Below are positions 28,063-39,714 of a stretch of DNA of 64,000 nucleotides, piece by piece. Under the pieces are notes generated by a model. It saw nothing but the letters and a program-made list of their open reading frames with translations. It was not told the origin of the DNA and did not search any database. Made by a program: the position numbers and the translations under genes. Positions within the stretch are counted from its first letter, which is position 1. Every line of letters starts with the position of its first letter. Source of the stretch: Viscum album (lineage: Eukaryota > Streptophyta > Magnoliopsida > Santalales > Viscaceae); contig OY728157.1 in NCBI GenBank assembly GCA_963277665.1, forward strand, positions 367,364,067 through 367,428,066, in the 5' to 3' direction.

Positions 28063-31000
28063 GATTTTATTTTGCACAAATATTTTGTTCTATTGTATTC
28101 TGTTATTTATCCATTGGTTTCTCCACGACTTTTTAATAAAATATAATTTTTAGCATTGGTAGGAGGTGGTGCATGGTTAGCCAACATTTTGGGGAAACCA
28201 TGTGCCACCATAGAGAAAAAATGTGCACTTCGGATAGTGACACTATACAGAATGCATGACATTCCACATAGTAGTGATCTATTTCTTGGGAAATCGTGGA
28301 GCCTAATTCCCCTTGGACATAGAGGGACACATTGTTGCTGCATGGTTTGAAAAAAATGTGGGAAAACCCTGTGACCTGTCAGGGTCATAAAAATTTGGAA
28401 TTTACTCAAATACCCTACATTAATTATAACTATAAATCAACCCTAATCCAAGACATATGATATTTTAGTCCACCAGATATTTTTCTACTCTATATATTAC
28501 CCATTGAGATCCAAGCATTGGGCGGTTTTAGACATGGTTCTTGAAGAAATCATCAATAACATCTATTTTATATTGATTTATTCTTTCTTTTAGGGTTTAT
28601 CTCCCTCACTCTTTTTTTACTCCTTTTTTAGCAGCTTTTTTGACCAAATAAGGGTTCAATCTTGAGTTTTTGGCTAAAGTATTTATTTTTATGATCTGAT
28701 CATTCCTTTATTGGGTTTTTTGGGACGTGGTAGTGGTTTTCGAACAATTTCCTAAAATTTCCCATCTTATGGTAGGCATTTCCATTATTTTACATTATTC
28801 TATGGGTTTAGTTTGATTTGATTGTTCTATAAATGTGTTATATGAATTATGCGTGTGGTGAAAAATTCATTTTCAAAGAGATTTGAAGTGCGTATGTGTA
28901 GGAAGATGATTTTCTAAAAATATTTAATCTCTTTCATTTGGTTCACTTTGTTGTGTGTTATTAATTTGTTTAATGGATTGTGTGAAAGGTTCAAATAGTG
29001 TTTTAACTGGTTTTGAGGTATATATGTGATGGAAGTTGGTATTCAAAAGTAAATTATTTTTATTGTGTACGATCATCCATGTTATATTTCATAAATGTGT
29101 TATTTGAATAGGGAATGTGATATGAAACATGTTTTAAAATGGATTTGGTGTGTTCATATAAATGAAAAGTTTATTTTACAAGGAAAATGGTGATATTTCT
29201 TGTGTTCCCTTGTTTTTGTGTTTCTAAAAATACTTTTTATGAAATGTGATAGTGGTGAGAAATATGTTTCCAAATGGATTTGGTGTTCATGTGAAATTGA
29301 ATGTGCTATTGATTATATAAAATAAGAGTTTCCTTGTAATCTTTTATTATTGGGGAACATCCTTATGAAAGAAAATTTTATATTATGTGTTCATGATTCT
29401 AGGAATATATATGTGAATGTGATTATTTATGTCACATGTGAAATGAAAATTGACCACAAATGAGACTCCATGCTATATTTGTGGGTGATCTAGAACAATT
29501 ATTGTAGTCGATTCGGTAGGGATGAGGCTCTATTTCATATAGAATAATTGATGGTACCTCATTCCCCAATTAATTTTTTTATTACGTACAAAATTTATGG
29601 AGAAAGTGAGAAAACTTCAATTAAATAGTACATCAAGCACAAAAGTAGAAAACAGAACTATTGAAGATCAACTTTAAAATATTGGTCGTGACTACCCTGA
29701 ATAATTTCAAAGACAATTCATTTACCTTTTTTTCCAGATCCTCACTGATGATCACTTCTAAATTAGTTGCCAACTTTTCCCTAGCTTGTAAAAACTCCTT
29801 CACTGTAATATTACATTATTTTTAGCCTCTGGTCAAAAATTAAGTATTGTTTGTCGATCTAATTGGCATGCACCAAGGTTAAATCCACATGAACTAGTAT
29901 TACCTTAATCATTTAAACATCCTTACTTGATGCCTGAATGATCAGAAGTCCCTCTATCATCTCCTCCTCATAGGACATAAGAATTTCCTAAGAATCTTCT
30001 ATAGCTTCTTAAACTACGAAATCCTCCCCTCCTACATCCGAAAGATCTTCTTTCCTGATCACCAAAGCATCCAACAATCCACTCTCCTACATCTCAGCTC
30101 AGTGTGCAAGAGAGTGACTATCCTATAAAGTATTCCTCATAAGGGTATTACTAGAAACTGATACCCCTTCCTCTTCCTGGATGAAACCCCCAAAATAAAA
30201 GTAATTTCATTTCACTTATCTGTTCATTCCAATCTAGTAACTATAGTCTTTGGAGTTCATGAATAGTCATTTCACGGTCCTAACTCCCTCCCATTGGGAT
30301 CCATAAGCCTTCTAGATAATATTTTTCCTTGTTTGTACTTCCATAAACTGGATCGAACCAATGCCTCATGCTCATAATCAACACTAGTCGAAAAGACTAC
30401 CTATTGATCACTTGAGACCCCATCTTCGTCCCTCGATTCCTCCTCTTCTGAGTGTCTAATCCCAACCTACTTATGTTTCCACCTAGGAATGACCGTATTC
30501 TATCCTTTGGGCTTCTCGTTTTCATTACATGCCTCATCCAACCTTGAGAATCAATTATGAACCTCAATCAGCATTGTATCCTTGTGAAGATGAGTCACCT
30601 ATCAACTCAGGGATACTGGATCATTCACATTAGGGATCTAAGACTCATTTAGCATCCTATACTATTAGATGCATTCTTCTATAGTGGCTCGTGCATGGGA
30701 AAATTGTGGGTTTTGGGTGGAGGGGTTTACCAATGAGGATGAACAATCTTATGGTCCCACATGTGCTAGTTACCTATATATAATAACCTTGGTACACTAT
30801 CGTGGAATGGTTACATATAATTAAGTTCTCACCATCAGTATGTAGTAAACCTTGATTATATCATAATTTTGATTGAAATTTACATTTAATAAAGTCTTTC
30901 CTAGAAATAATTTCAATATTTGTTTTCTTAGAAATGTTTTTCTAGAAGTTGTTTCCTTAGAAATGATTCATATTTTATTCCAAAAATGTGTATATTGATT

Positions 31001-31509
31001 TGTCTTCTAATGTTATAACATGAAATTTGTTTTATGTACCATCATACTAGGCCTTGGATCAGACCCTCCATAAACCCTTGGGAGTATTTAAACAATGATA
31101 TTTATGAAAAAGGTAAAGGCCAGATATTACATGGTGGTGATGGTGGAAATTGTTTAAAGAGTTCCACTTCAAGCATGCATAGGTGGTGGTGGATTGAGGG
31201 TGATGGATCTCTTGTTTCGTGGAGTTTTTTGAGTTGTGGTGTAGTTGTTTCCATTTCGATTGTAGAATTTTGGGTTTGGTTAATGTAAAAAATGTTGAAT
31301 CTGAAAATTATTGTACCATTTTTTGGTTATGGTAATCTCGTACATATTTGTTAAATGTTATTTTTGGTAGATTATTGTTCAATGAATTGGTGGAATCATT
31401 TTCAAAAGTGTATTTTGGATACCCATTAACTAGTTTCCATTACATGGAGATCAGGAATGCCATTTGGGAAATATCTCTTTTTGGGTCGGTTGTCTGGTTG
31501 GATTGAACA
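28063..31509 (+). repeat. G2 5' LTR (left), with insertion
   Basis: Homologous to 36542-38992. Anchors include GTGACCTGTC at 28371 and 36844 with CATAAAAATTT after it, and GGTTGGATTGAACA against GATTGGATGTAACA at the 3' ends (31509 and 38992). It is about 1 kb longer than its partner because of extra sequence at 29.59-30.67 kb. An antisense 100-codon open frame at 28107-28409 lies in the LTR and matches no protein I know. Confidence 0.75.
29590..30665. other. Unidentified ~1.1-kb insertion in the G2 left LTR
   Basis: This block has no counterpart in the right LTR, where the two sides are contiguous (TCTCTAGTGGATCATGCAC near 38172 corresponds to TCTATAGTGGCTCGTGCAT near 30679). It is less AT-rich than its surroundings. 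On the minus strand a stretch near 30300-30440 reads EEESRDEDGVSSDQ, a stop, and VVFSTSVDYEHEALVRSSLW, suggesting a decayed coding sequence of unknown family. No terminal repeats were seen. Confidence 0.5.
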
Positions 31510-32079
31510 CTAGATTTGTTCAAGAATAAATGGTGTCAGATCTGGTTTCTCTCTTTTCATTGGGTAAATTTATTTAATATGAGTCTAGATAGTTCAGAAA
31601 TATGGATTTTGGGGCTTGAAAATCTGGTTATGGGTGGGGTGCCTGCCTAGCACACCAATTGACAGGACTGAGGCCACCATGGAATGTTGGGAGAATTTGG
31701 TTTGAATTCACATATAGGTGAGGCATACAGGATACATATTTCTTATAAAAACTAGCTAAGGTTAGTGGGTTTGGATTATTATTTTCTTGGATTTGGTTTT
31801 TTTATGATTTATGATAGTGTTTTGGAATTCTTTTAATGATGAATTCTTACATAGAGTTATGTTGATGGTTGTCTCATTAGTTTATCCTTGTGGTTGTTGA
31901 TCTTTGTAGTAGGATTTATCCCTAGATACATATAATACAAGAACTCTAAGAGGTCAGAGAGTGATCTAACTCACCAATTGATCAGAGGGTAGTGGAATCA
32001 GTGGCATTGGATGTCTAAGAATTAGTATAGCGAACAACCTATGGTATTTAATTGGTTAATGATCCTAAATTGGGTCCTG
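31510..32079 (+). other. G2 5' leader with weak PBS candidate
   Basis: TGGTGTCAGATC at 31531-31542 differs at two positions from the usual plant PBS, but it lies about 22 bases past the apparent LTR end. So either the LTR end or the PBS is misplaced. No coding frame is convincing here. Confidence 0.45.
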
Positions 32080-32810
32080 GAATGGAAAACACTCATGAGT
32101 ACACCCAAAACAAGGCTCATCCATTTTTTGGTAGCATTAATACATAATTAGCTGAGGACAAGACTGAGAAAATAGATAGGATCTTTGAGTTTCCTTATAG
32201 TATTTAGGAAATCAAGGTGATGTGTGCTTTGATCATGTGGAAGGTCCCAGTTAGAAGTGGTGGGACTCAATGGTGGAAGCTGGGAAGCATGAAAAAATGG
32301 TTGGAAGGATATGAAGGTCATCTTAAATGAGTAGTATTTATCTAATGCCTTGTTCGTAACCAAGTCTAAGGAGTTATTGGATCTTCTATTGTGATATCAT
32401 ACCATGATGTGGTATGCTAACAACACTGCAAAGTTAGTTCGGTTCACACATTGTGTTGTTTCTAGTGATAAGCTGAAGGATATAATAATTGAGAGGGTGT
32501 TATGAGTGAAATATCCCCTCTAAAGTCTTATTGTTCATGTTGGAGACTTATAATGTGGTGGTTGATCATGTTTTTATGGTAGAGATTGATCACAGATTCA
32601 TGTTTTATTTCTATAGATCAATGTTAGCATTGGGTTAGTATAGTGGCAGCCAATTTGAGAAGAAGAGGTAGTGATACAAGTATGAGAAGAAGGGTGGTGG
32701 AAGTTTATTCCATTCTTCCTTGTTGTCTTCATATATGGGTATTGAGGATGAGTATGTTTTATTCCATCAATGTTGGAAGGCAGGGCACATTCAATCGTCA
32801 TGTTCATTTC
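32080..32810 (+). pseudogene. G2 gag remnant
   Basis: Around 32150-32310 the plus strand reads LAEDKTEKIDRIFEFPYS, a stop, EIKVMCALIMW and then GGTQWWKLGSMKKW. This is the capsid segment of plant gypsy Gag (EKIF...C.D..KV..A...L...A..WW). At 32771-32803 it reads C-W-K-A-G-H-I-Q-S-S-C, an intact CX4HX4C tail of a nucleocapsid knuckle whose first Cys (32753 region) is thrown out of frame by an indel. Gag packages the RNA. The frame is broken many times. Confidence 0.75.
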
Positions 32811-33289
32811 CACCCATACTATTCCATAAATCTTGATATATGTGGAACTTATAATGTTTTTACAGAGTGACAGGACAATATCTGGTTGGTTAAGGATATA
32901 TATCTTTAAAAGGGATATCACCCCTATCATAACTGTCTAGGTTAGTTGAATCACTATTTGGAGGTAATTAAAAATGGTATGGAGCTTCTTTAGGGGTAGA
33001 GTTATTTTATGGAAGATCCATAGATCTGTGGTCATTCTCTATCTCAAAAAGAAATAATGCAACTTCATTATATGGATCTAGATCCAATAGAATCAAATTT
33101 AGGGCCTCTGACAGTTCAATTTACCATTCATATTGCATTATCACTATCTATTTTTTTTAAATTGATTCCATTTTTTATTTTTTTTATACGAATCCCATGG
33201 ATGTGTTAATGTCATCACAAGAGATTATGCCTTATGCAATGGAGTTACTAACACCGCCCAGTAAGAAGGGAGAGTAGGGTTTGAGGTTT

Positions 33290-33420
33290 CAATCTTGTGA
33301 ATATACTATGTCAGGGGTTGAGATGGAATTTTATTTTTTGGTTATGGAGATGGACATCCTGACCAAATCGTTGGTATGGATTGGTTGGTTTATTTTCACA
33401 TGAACAAAAATTGTTATTAA
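33290..33420 (+). pseudogene. G2 aspartic protease remnant
   Basis: The plus strand reads IVGMDWLVYFHMNKNC at about 33370-33417, matching the (I/V)(L/V)GMDWL signature near the C-terminus of gypsy protease. The active-site Asp segment upstream was not seen. Confidence 0.7.
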
Positions 33421-33739
33421 TAATAAGTATGGTTTGGTTTAACTGATAGTAGTAATGATAATTTTCAAGGGGAAAGGATTCAACATTCATGATGGGCTAG
33501 ACCACCACTTCTTGAATTAGGAAACCACATTTTTTCAGATCTCATTAATAATGTTGGAGGATTGTAATAGTGGTTTAGGGGCTGGATTAGTTTTAATGGT
33601 GGATGTGTTCCTATAGGTTTTTCTTGAGGGTTTCTTAGGTATTCCCCCATTGGGGGATGTAGACTTCACTATTGATTTGGCACTGCGAACATTACTTATA
33701 TCTCTAAACTCGTACCATATAACCCCCCTGAAGATGATG

Positions 33740-34330
33740 GAATTAAATGTATAACTAGATGAATTATAATACAAAGGATTCATTCAACAACGAATCACAA
33801 ATCGGACTGCCCCAGTTCTGTTTTCCAAAAGGGTCAATGGACCTCTCTGGTTGTGTATATTTTACTATAATATAAATGTGGTAATGATTAAGTAAAAGTA
33901 CCCTTCCCACATATTGATAATATTTTTTATCAGAATAAAGTGGAAAGTGGTTCATCATTGTCAATTTTTGTTCCAAGTATCACCATGTCTGAAATGGAGC
34001 GGAGGCCATTCCAAAAAAACCCATCTAATGTAAGTATGACTACTTGGAGTAATTATTCATGACGTTTTGGTTGAAGAATGATCCAGTGGTATTTATTGTG
34101 TTTATGAACATGTTGTTCCATCAGTATCTCAACATGTTTCTATGTGTGTTATTTGTCGAAGACATCCTGATCAATTTCAGGACCAAGGATAAGAACGATC
34201 AGAGTTTTAGAATTGTGAAAGTTACCCTTCTGTATCACCATCTATATGTTATGTTTTTGTTATTCACCTTCTTGGTGGTGGAGGTGAAGTTTCTCGGACA
34301 TGTGATCTCAAAATGAAGGGTTTCAATGGA
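33740..34330 (+). pseudogene. G2 reverse transcriptase remnant
   Basis: Starting near 33740 the plus strand reads MELNV, a stop, LDEL, a stop, YKGFIQQ, APVLFSKRVNGPLWLCIFYY and KYPSHILIIFF. Then comes an open stretch at 34059-34316 with HQYLNMFLCVLFVEDIL, TKDKNDQSFRIV and VEVKFLGHVISK. The last is the unmistakable end of the gypsy RT palm and thumb. The catalytic box is F-V-E-D, so one catalytic Asp is Glu. Several stops precede it. Next comes RNase H. Confidence 0.88.
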
Positions 34331-34369
34331 CCCATGGAATATCTGTATTATGATTTCATTGGAACAACA

Positions 34370-35000
34370 AAACAATTTTTTAAAAATAATATGGTTTTTT
34401 GGCATGGTTGGGTATTATAGGCCATTTGATCCAAATTTCACCTAGATGGCTTCATCCATGATAGTTCTCAACTGTAAGTGGGTACATTTCTTATGGAGAC
34501 CAGAATGTGAGGCATCCAATGAGGAGATTATGGGGTGGTTGACCAAAACCCCTATTTTGATCATGATGAAAATGTGAAAGGGATATGTTGTTTTGTGTAA
34601 TTATTTATGTGTGGGTCGTGGGTGTGTGTTGATGCATAATGACCATATGATGGAATATGGTTCAGGGAACCTCCTACCACATGAATATAATTAACCAATC
34701 CATGAACTAGAGTTAGTATTAGTTATTAATTATTTAAAATATGCGTCATTATTATATTTATTATTGGGACGTTTCTAGTTTATTATGATCATAAGATCTA
34801 TGACTAGATTTTATCTTAGAAGGACTTGAATTTAAGGAAGCGTCATTGTGTTCAGTATCTTAAGGGATTCAATTTCAATATTTTTAATACTTCTAGAAAA
34901 GTAATTTTGGATGCAGATGCCTTGAGCATTACAGTTCAAGGGAATCCATTGAAAGAGTCATGTGATGAGTGGTATTTGATTGTTCTTTTTTCCCAATTTC
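34370..35000 (+). pseudogene. G2 RNase H remnant
   Basis: The plus strand reads FLGMVGYYRPFDPNF near 34400, then KGYVVLCNYLCVGRGCVLM, YGSGNLLPHEYN, a stop, and HELELVLVI. After a frameshift the stretch 34826-34930 reads NLRKRHCVQYLKGFNFNIF and then ILDADALSI. These are the connection and RNase H blocks, ending with the DALS motif. The first catalytic Asp (SDAS in the family) is Asn (C-N-Y-L). Inactive. Confidence 0.82.
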
Positions 35001-35239
35001 ATCTTTAGGGCAAGGATCATAGTAGAGGTGTGTTCATGGTTAGTTTGTAGTAGACACCTATTCTTATAAAGCTGATTTGGTAGTACCAAATGATTGATAA
35101 GTTCTTCCATTATTTTATGTAATTCCTAAATGGTGGGGAGGTACCTTATTAGTGGTCATTATCTCATGAGGGGTCTTTAGGCTTTAGAGGTTTCTTCTTG
35201 GTTCCATTGTTTTTGTGGAAGTTGCTGATATAGGATAGT

Positions 35240-36480
35240 AACTAGTTTCAATGGATTGTCCATCCTAGTTCTACATTGATGTTTTATGATGTGCATAAGT
35301 GGTTTGGGTGGCTAGGTTTGAGGTTGGATGAAGACAACTTTTGACTGCAGTGTTATACATGTCATTAGGTAAAATAAGATCACCAAAGGCCCTCCAGTTT
35401 TCTTCAACCACTAAACATTCCTACCTTGAAGTGGCAAGAGTTCTTCATAGAAATTATTTATGTCTTACCCATTACAAAATGGGGAGAAAATTCTATTTTG
35501 GTAGTGATTTAACTCCTAAACAAATTGTCCCAGTTCATTACGATCAAGGATTCGACCAAAGTGGATGAGTTGGGTCTGTTGTATGTTTAGAAGATAGTTA
35601 TGATTCATCATGTTATATCATAAACCATTTTACATAGGGACCCATCCTCTAACTTCTAGTTTTTTGATGTAATTTAGAAGGTGATGAGGTAGAAGGTCAA
35701 GTTGAGTATGATATAACTCAATAAAATAGATGGTTAGACGAAGCGGGAGAATCGGATTTTTGAAGGCATGCTCTAGGAATGTGTTTTGGATTTCAAAGGC
35801 TCATGGTATATCCATTTGGGTTTGGTATAGTATTCATATAATAATATTAACCATTAATACATTATAATTTCTCTTTTTAGGTGAATTATGGTTAGTCGTT
35901 TCGGTCCCCATTGTATGGGGATGAGGTAGGAGAGGCCTTGTTGTTGGAACTAATCCTTGGGAACAAAACTTCAAAAAAAGTAAAGATGGAAATGAATCAT
36001 TTTTTATGATAGATAGCTGTCACAATTCTAGTGTTGATTAGAGGAAACAATCTTGGTGAATTTCTATGAGTGATCATGTGTTTCTGAGAGTGTCCCCTCA
36101 CTTGGAGCACCTTCATTTTGGAAAACAAGGAAAGCTAACACTGAGGTATGCCAAGTCTTTTTAGTTCACCGTGAGAGTTAGTAAGGTGGTATACCAGTTG
36201 TATTGTCCATCCTAGTTGAGGATAACTAATGAAGTGTTATATGAATTTGAGTTGAAAACCCACAATACAAATGAGTCCCATATGTTGAATTGGGAGGAGT
36301 TAGACTTCGATCCTGATTTGATTGTGTTTGAGTTGGCAGTGTGGATTGTGGATTCTTAGGAAAAAGTGATTCATGGGAAGAAAATATCATTGTATTAAGT
36401 TATTAGGATGCATTTTCGTGATGAGAACAAATCATGGGAGAAGAATAATTTGGTTGAGGAGAAGTATGTTTTTTGCTGAT
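35240..36480 (+). pseudogene. G2 integrase remnant, including C-terminal domain
   Basis: Near 35265-35400 the plus strand reads VHPSSTLMFYDVHKWFGWLG, then CYTCH, a stop, VK, a stop, and DHQRPSSFLQPLNIP: the HHCC domain with both Cys kept. The core follows in broken frames, including LNKLSQF, KDSTKVDELGLLYV and CVLDFKGSWYIHL. At 36090-36480 a long readable tail holds HFGKQGKLTLRYAKSF, VSKVVYQLYCPS, SHMLNWEELDFDPDLIVFEL and NKSWEKNNLVEEKY. That is the integrase C-terminal (GPY/F-like) region of plant gypsy elements. No chromodomain was recognised. The open frame at 35341-35568 is in another frame. Confidence 0.85.
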
Positions 36481-36541
36481 TATACATTGGAGTGACATTT
36501 TGTGGATGAATAGTTTTCATTGTGTGGTGAAATATCACATA

Positions 36542-38992
36542 TGTGAACATCTTTTTAGGAAATAATTTTTTTTGATATTTACCCCTTTTGGTTCTCTATG
36601 AGTTATTGAGAAAAATTTGTTTTTGGGCTCTGTAACATGTGGAACACGGTTGGCACACTGTTAGGTGAAACCATGCGCTATCCCATGGAAAACTATGAGT
36701 CTGACATAGTAGAAGAGTTCAAGCCACCTGGATTACTGCACAATCATGCACCATTCCCTAGGAAACCGTGTAGATTCATTCCCCATCGACATTGAGGGAT
36801 GCATTTTTTATGCACAGTTTGGAAAACCATGTGGGTTAATAATGTGACCTGTCCAGGTCATAAAAATTTAAAATTTACTCTAATTGCCTATTTTTATTTT
36901 AACACTCAAATAACTCTAATGCAATCCATCCATGATTTTTAAATGTGGGAGCTTCCTCCACTCCTTCATGGACCCACTAAACCCATATATTTTGGTGGAT
37001 TGGCATTTGTTCTTCTTGAATTAATTAATTAAGTCATGTTTCTCTTTATTATTTTCTTCACTACGTGTTTCTCTCCCTCCTTTTTTTGTTTATTCTTTTC
37101 CAGTGGGGGTTTTGACCTAATAAGGGTTCAATAATGACTTTCTTGGTGAAATATCGATGTTTACATTTTCTCTTTCTTTTATAGTGTTCTCTTGTGGTGT
37201 AGTTGTTGTTTTCCAATAGTCTCTAGAATTTTACAATATTGAGGTAGGTGGTTCCATTAAATTACATTATTTTACGGGCTTGGTATGTTTTATCTATTTC
37301 AAACAAATTCTTAGGGATTATGTGTGTGGTGTGAAATGAGTTATACTATTGTTTTGAAGTTCGTAGGTATTTAAAAATTGTTTTCTAAAAAAATTTGGTT
37401 TTGTTTCTGGTATTCCCCATTATTGTTCTTTATAAATGTGTTCGATGGTTTTTTTGAAAGGTGAGAAATGTGTTTTAAAAATGTTTGGTGGTATATATGT
37501 AATGGAAGTTTGTGTTTAGAAAATAAATTTGTTTTTTTCATATGAGATACCATGTTATGTTTCTTAAATGTGTTCTATGAACTATGTAAGCGATGTGAAT
37601 CACATCTTAAAAAGGATATGGTGTCTATGTGTAGCGTAAAAATGTGATTTCCTATTGAAATGGTTGGATTTCCTGTTTTCCCTTATTAATTTTTGTTTTA
37701 AAAAGTAGTTTTATGAATTTTTCATGTGGTGTGATGTCTGTTTTTAAGTGGATTTGGTGTTTAGGTGAGATTAAAAATTGTTTTAATTGTAAAAATCAGG
37801 TATTTCCATGTAATATTATATTGTTGGATTAACGTTCTTATGAAAGAAATGGATTTTCATGTGTGTTCGTGATGATTGGAATGTGTATGAGAAAGTAACT
37901 ATTTATGTAACATGTAAAATGGAAATTTATCACAAATGAAATATCAGGTATCAAGGTGGTATAACTAGAACTAGTACGGTAGTTCATTCGATGATGTTGA
38001 GGCCATGTTTCTTCTACCATGATTGTCTCTACAACACTAAATAAACACGTGATAGGACCGAAGACCACTAGACCCTAAAATATGTTCCCCTCTAGTAGAT
38101 AATTCTCAAGGTTGGTGTGTGTTTTGGAATATATTTGGATACCACTAGACATTGGGATGGGTTACTCTCTAGTGGATCATGCACAAGGATGTTGTGGTTT
38201 TTTGTTGGAGAGGTTTATCCCTAAGATATGAGGATCATAAAATCCCACTTATGCAAGTTACTTTTAGATATTTCCCAATGTTCAATATAGTTACATGGTT
38301 CTTTATGATGTGGTTCTCACTATTAGTATGTGGTGGACCATTTGTATATTGTTATTTAAAACCATGTTTCTTTTGATAAGGACTATTCATGAAATTTTTT
38401 CAATTAATGTTATCTCAGAAATGTCTTCCTAAAAATATTTTCATACAAATGTTGAAAATTTAAATATAGAATTGTGCGTGTTTATTTTTCTTCTAATGTT
38501 ATATCACGGAATATTTATTTGGGTTTCATAATATAGGTCATTATCTTACATCATACATACAACCTTGTGTGTATTTAGATTTTGTTATATTTGACCTAGG
38601 TAATGGAATGAAATTATTTTGTGGTAATGGTGGATCTAATTTCTAGTCTTGCGATTCCTTTATGTGTTGGTGGTGGCGGGTTGTGGGTGACAGATCAATT
38701 TTTTCATGGAGTTTTTTTAGTTATTGTTATGTTTTTCCCTTTTCATTATTATATTTTAGATTTTTTATGTTGTAAAATGTTGAATCTGAAAAATGTTGTA
38801 TCCCTTTTTGTTATTATTATCAGTTATGTGATGATGTCTTATTCATGTTGGTTGTTTATTGTTAATTACATGAGTGTAATCCTTCTCAAATGTGTATTAT
38901 TGATATCTAGGAACTATTTCATAGCTTTTTTGGATCATGAACACCCTTCGTTCAATGTTACGGTCTGATTCGGGTGCCGATTGGATGTAACA
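36542..38992 (+). repeat. G2 3' LTR (right)
   Basis: Partner of 28063-31509. It begins near TGTGAACATC, though the alignment with the left LTR becomes weak there, and ends GATTGGATGTAACA at 38992. The open frames at 37371-37553 and 38621-38968 are chance frames within LTR sequence. Confidence 0.75.
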
Positions 38993-39714
38993 CCATCTTC
39001 CTTTAGGATAAGAGTCCATGATAAAGGAGGAGGAGGTGGGAAGCGAGACATACATGAAGGAGCCTTGATTAATAAAGCCAAAATATAACAAAAAATAGAA
39101 CCAAGAAGGAGTGTATACGAAAGATATTTACACCTTGGGATTGAGATTTCTGAATGAGTGAAATTAGGTGGGGATAGTAGGTTAAAATTTGGGAGGGGAA
39201 TAATTGAAAATTAAAATTTTTGAATAGTACGATAGGCCGCATGGTCTTATAGACAATGTAGAAGCCCAGTAGAATATCCTTCCAATAATAGGGTGAGTTG
39301 AATGTCTTTCTCAAGTGGGGAACATGACTATGTGGATAGTTGTGTGGAAATGATAGAGCCATTGTCTAGGACACGTAGTTTGCACTAGGGAAAGTGTATG
39401 GTTTCCCATAATAGTACACCATGCACATTTCATCTTATTCATAATAAAAACCACCATTTATATTAAAAAAATATAGTTAAACTATGAAAAAAATGTAAAA
39501 TCCAAATTAAATGAGAAAAAACATCAATAGAAAGGAAAAATTGTGAAAAAAGCTATAAGACTTGTGACATAACATTGTGAATCTACTCAGTGATCCCGAT
39601 GAGTTTTCATCATGTATATTAGATTACCGAGAAGATTACCATGATTCTATATGGATTGGTTCCAATATAAATAGTAAAATCAAGTGTTTGAATACATTAA
39701 TAATATGTGTTACT
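38993..39714 (-). repeat. G3 5' LTR (right), second part
   Basis: Resumes the G3 LTR after G2. AGGAGGAGGAGGTGGGAAG near 39030 aligns with AGGAAGAGGAGATGAGAAT near 21390, and the TTTCTCAAGTGGGG block follows. It ends near TGTGTTACT at 39714, equivalent to the LTR terminus at 22119. Confidence 0.72.

Larger units (their letters stand above)
28063..38992 (+). mobile_element. G2: decayed Ty3/gypsy element nested in G3
   Basis: Plus-strand element with related ~2.4-kb LTRs (28063-31509, enlarged by an insertion, and 36542-38992). The internal order is gag, protease, RT, RNase H, integrase, so it is Ty3/gypsy. The flanks are the two halves of the G3 LTR. Terminal sequences are too mutated to give exact ends: TCCAT lies before the left LTR and CCATC after the right, so a target duplication is possible but not proven. 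All domains contain stops or frameshifts. Because it interrupts G3, it inserted later than G3. Confidence 0.85.
19750..39714 (-). mobile_element. G3: decayed Ty3/gypsy element, split by G2
   Basis: Minus-strand element with pol order RT (24.2-24.8 kb), RNase H (23.4-23.9 kb), integrase (22.5-23.3 kb) reading leftwards. Its left LTR is 19750-22119. Its right LTR is in two pieces, 26445-28062 and 38993-39714, because element G2 inserted into it. Both pieces align with the left LTR in order, for example 21164-21199 with 27832-27867, and TTTCTTGAGTGGGG near 21682 with TTTCTCAAGTGGGG near 39307. Without G2 the element would be about 9 kb. The left start at 19750 is inferred from LTR length, not from a sharp terminus. 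Old and inactive. Confidence 0.8.

Noticed and set aside
28107..28409. A 100-codon minus-strand frame
   Set aside because: Lies antisense within the G2 left LTR, is not conserved as a frame in the right LTR, and resembles no known protein.
35341..35568. A 75-codon plus-strand frame
   Set aside because: Out of phase with the G2 integrase, which is recognisable in another frame over the same bases.
38621..38968. A 115-codon hydrophobic plus-strand frame that could look like a membrane protein
   Set aside because: Inside the G2 right LTR; T-rich DNA gives hydrophobic translations by chance, and the left LTR equivalent is broken.
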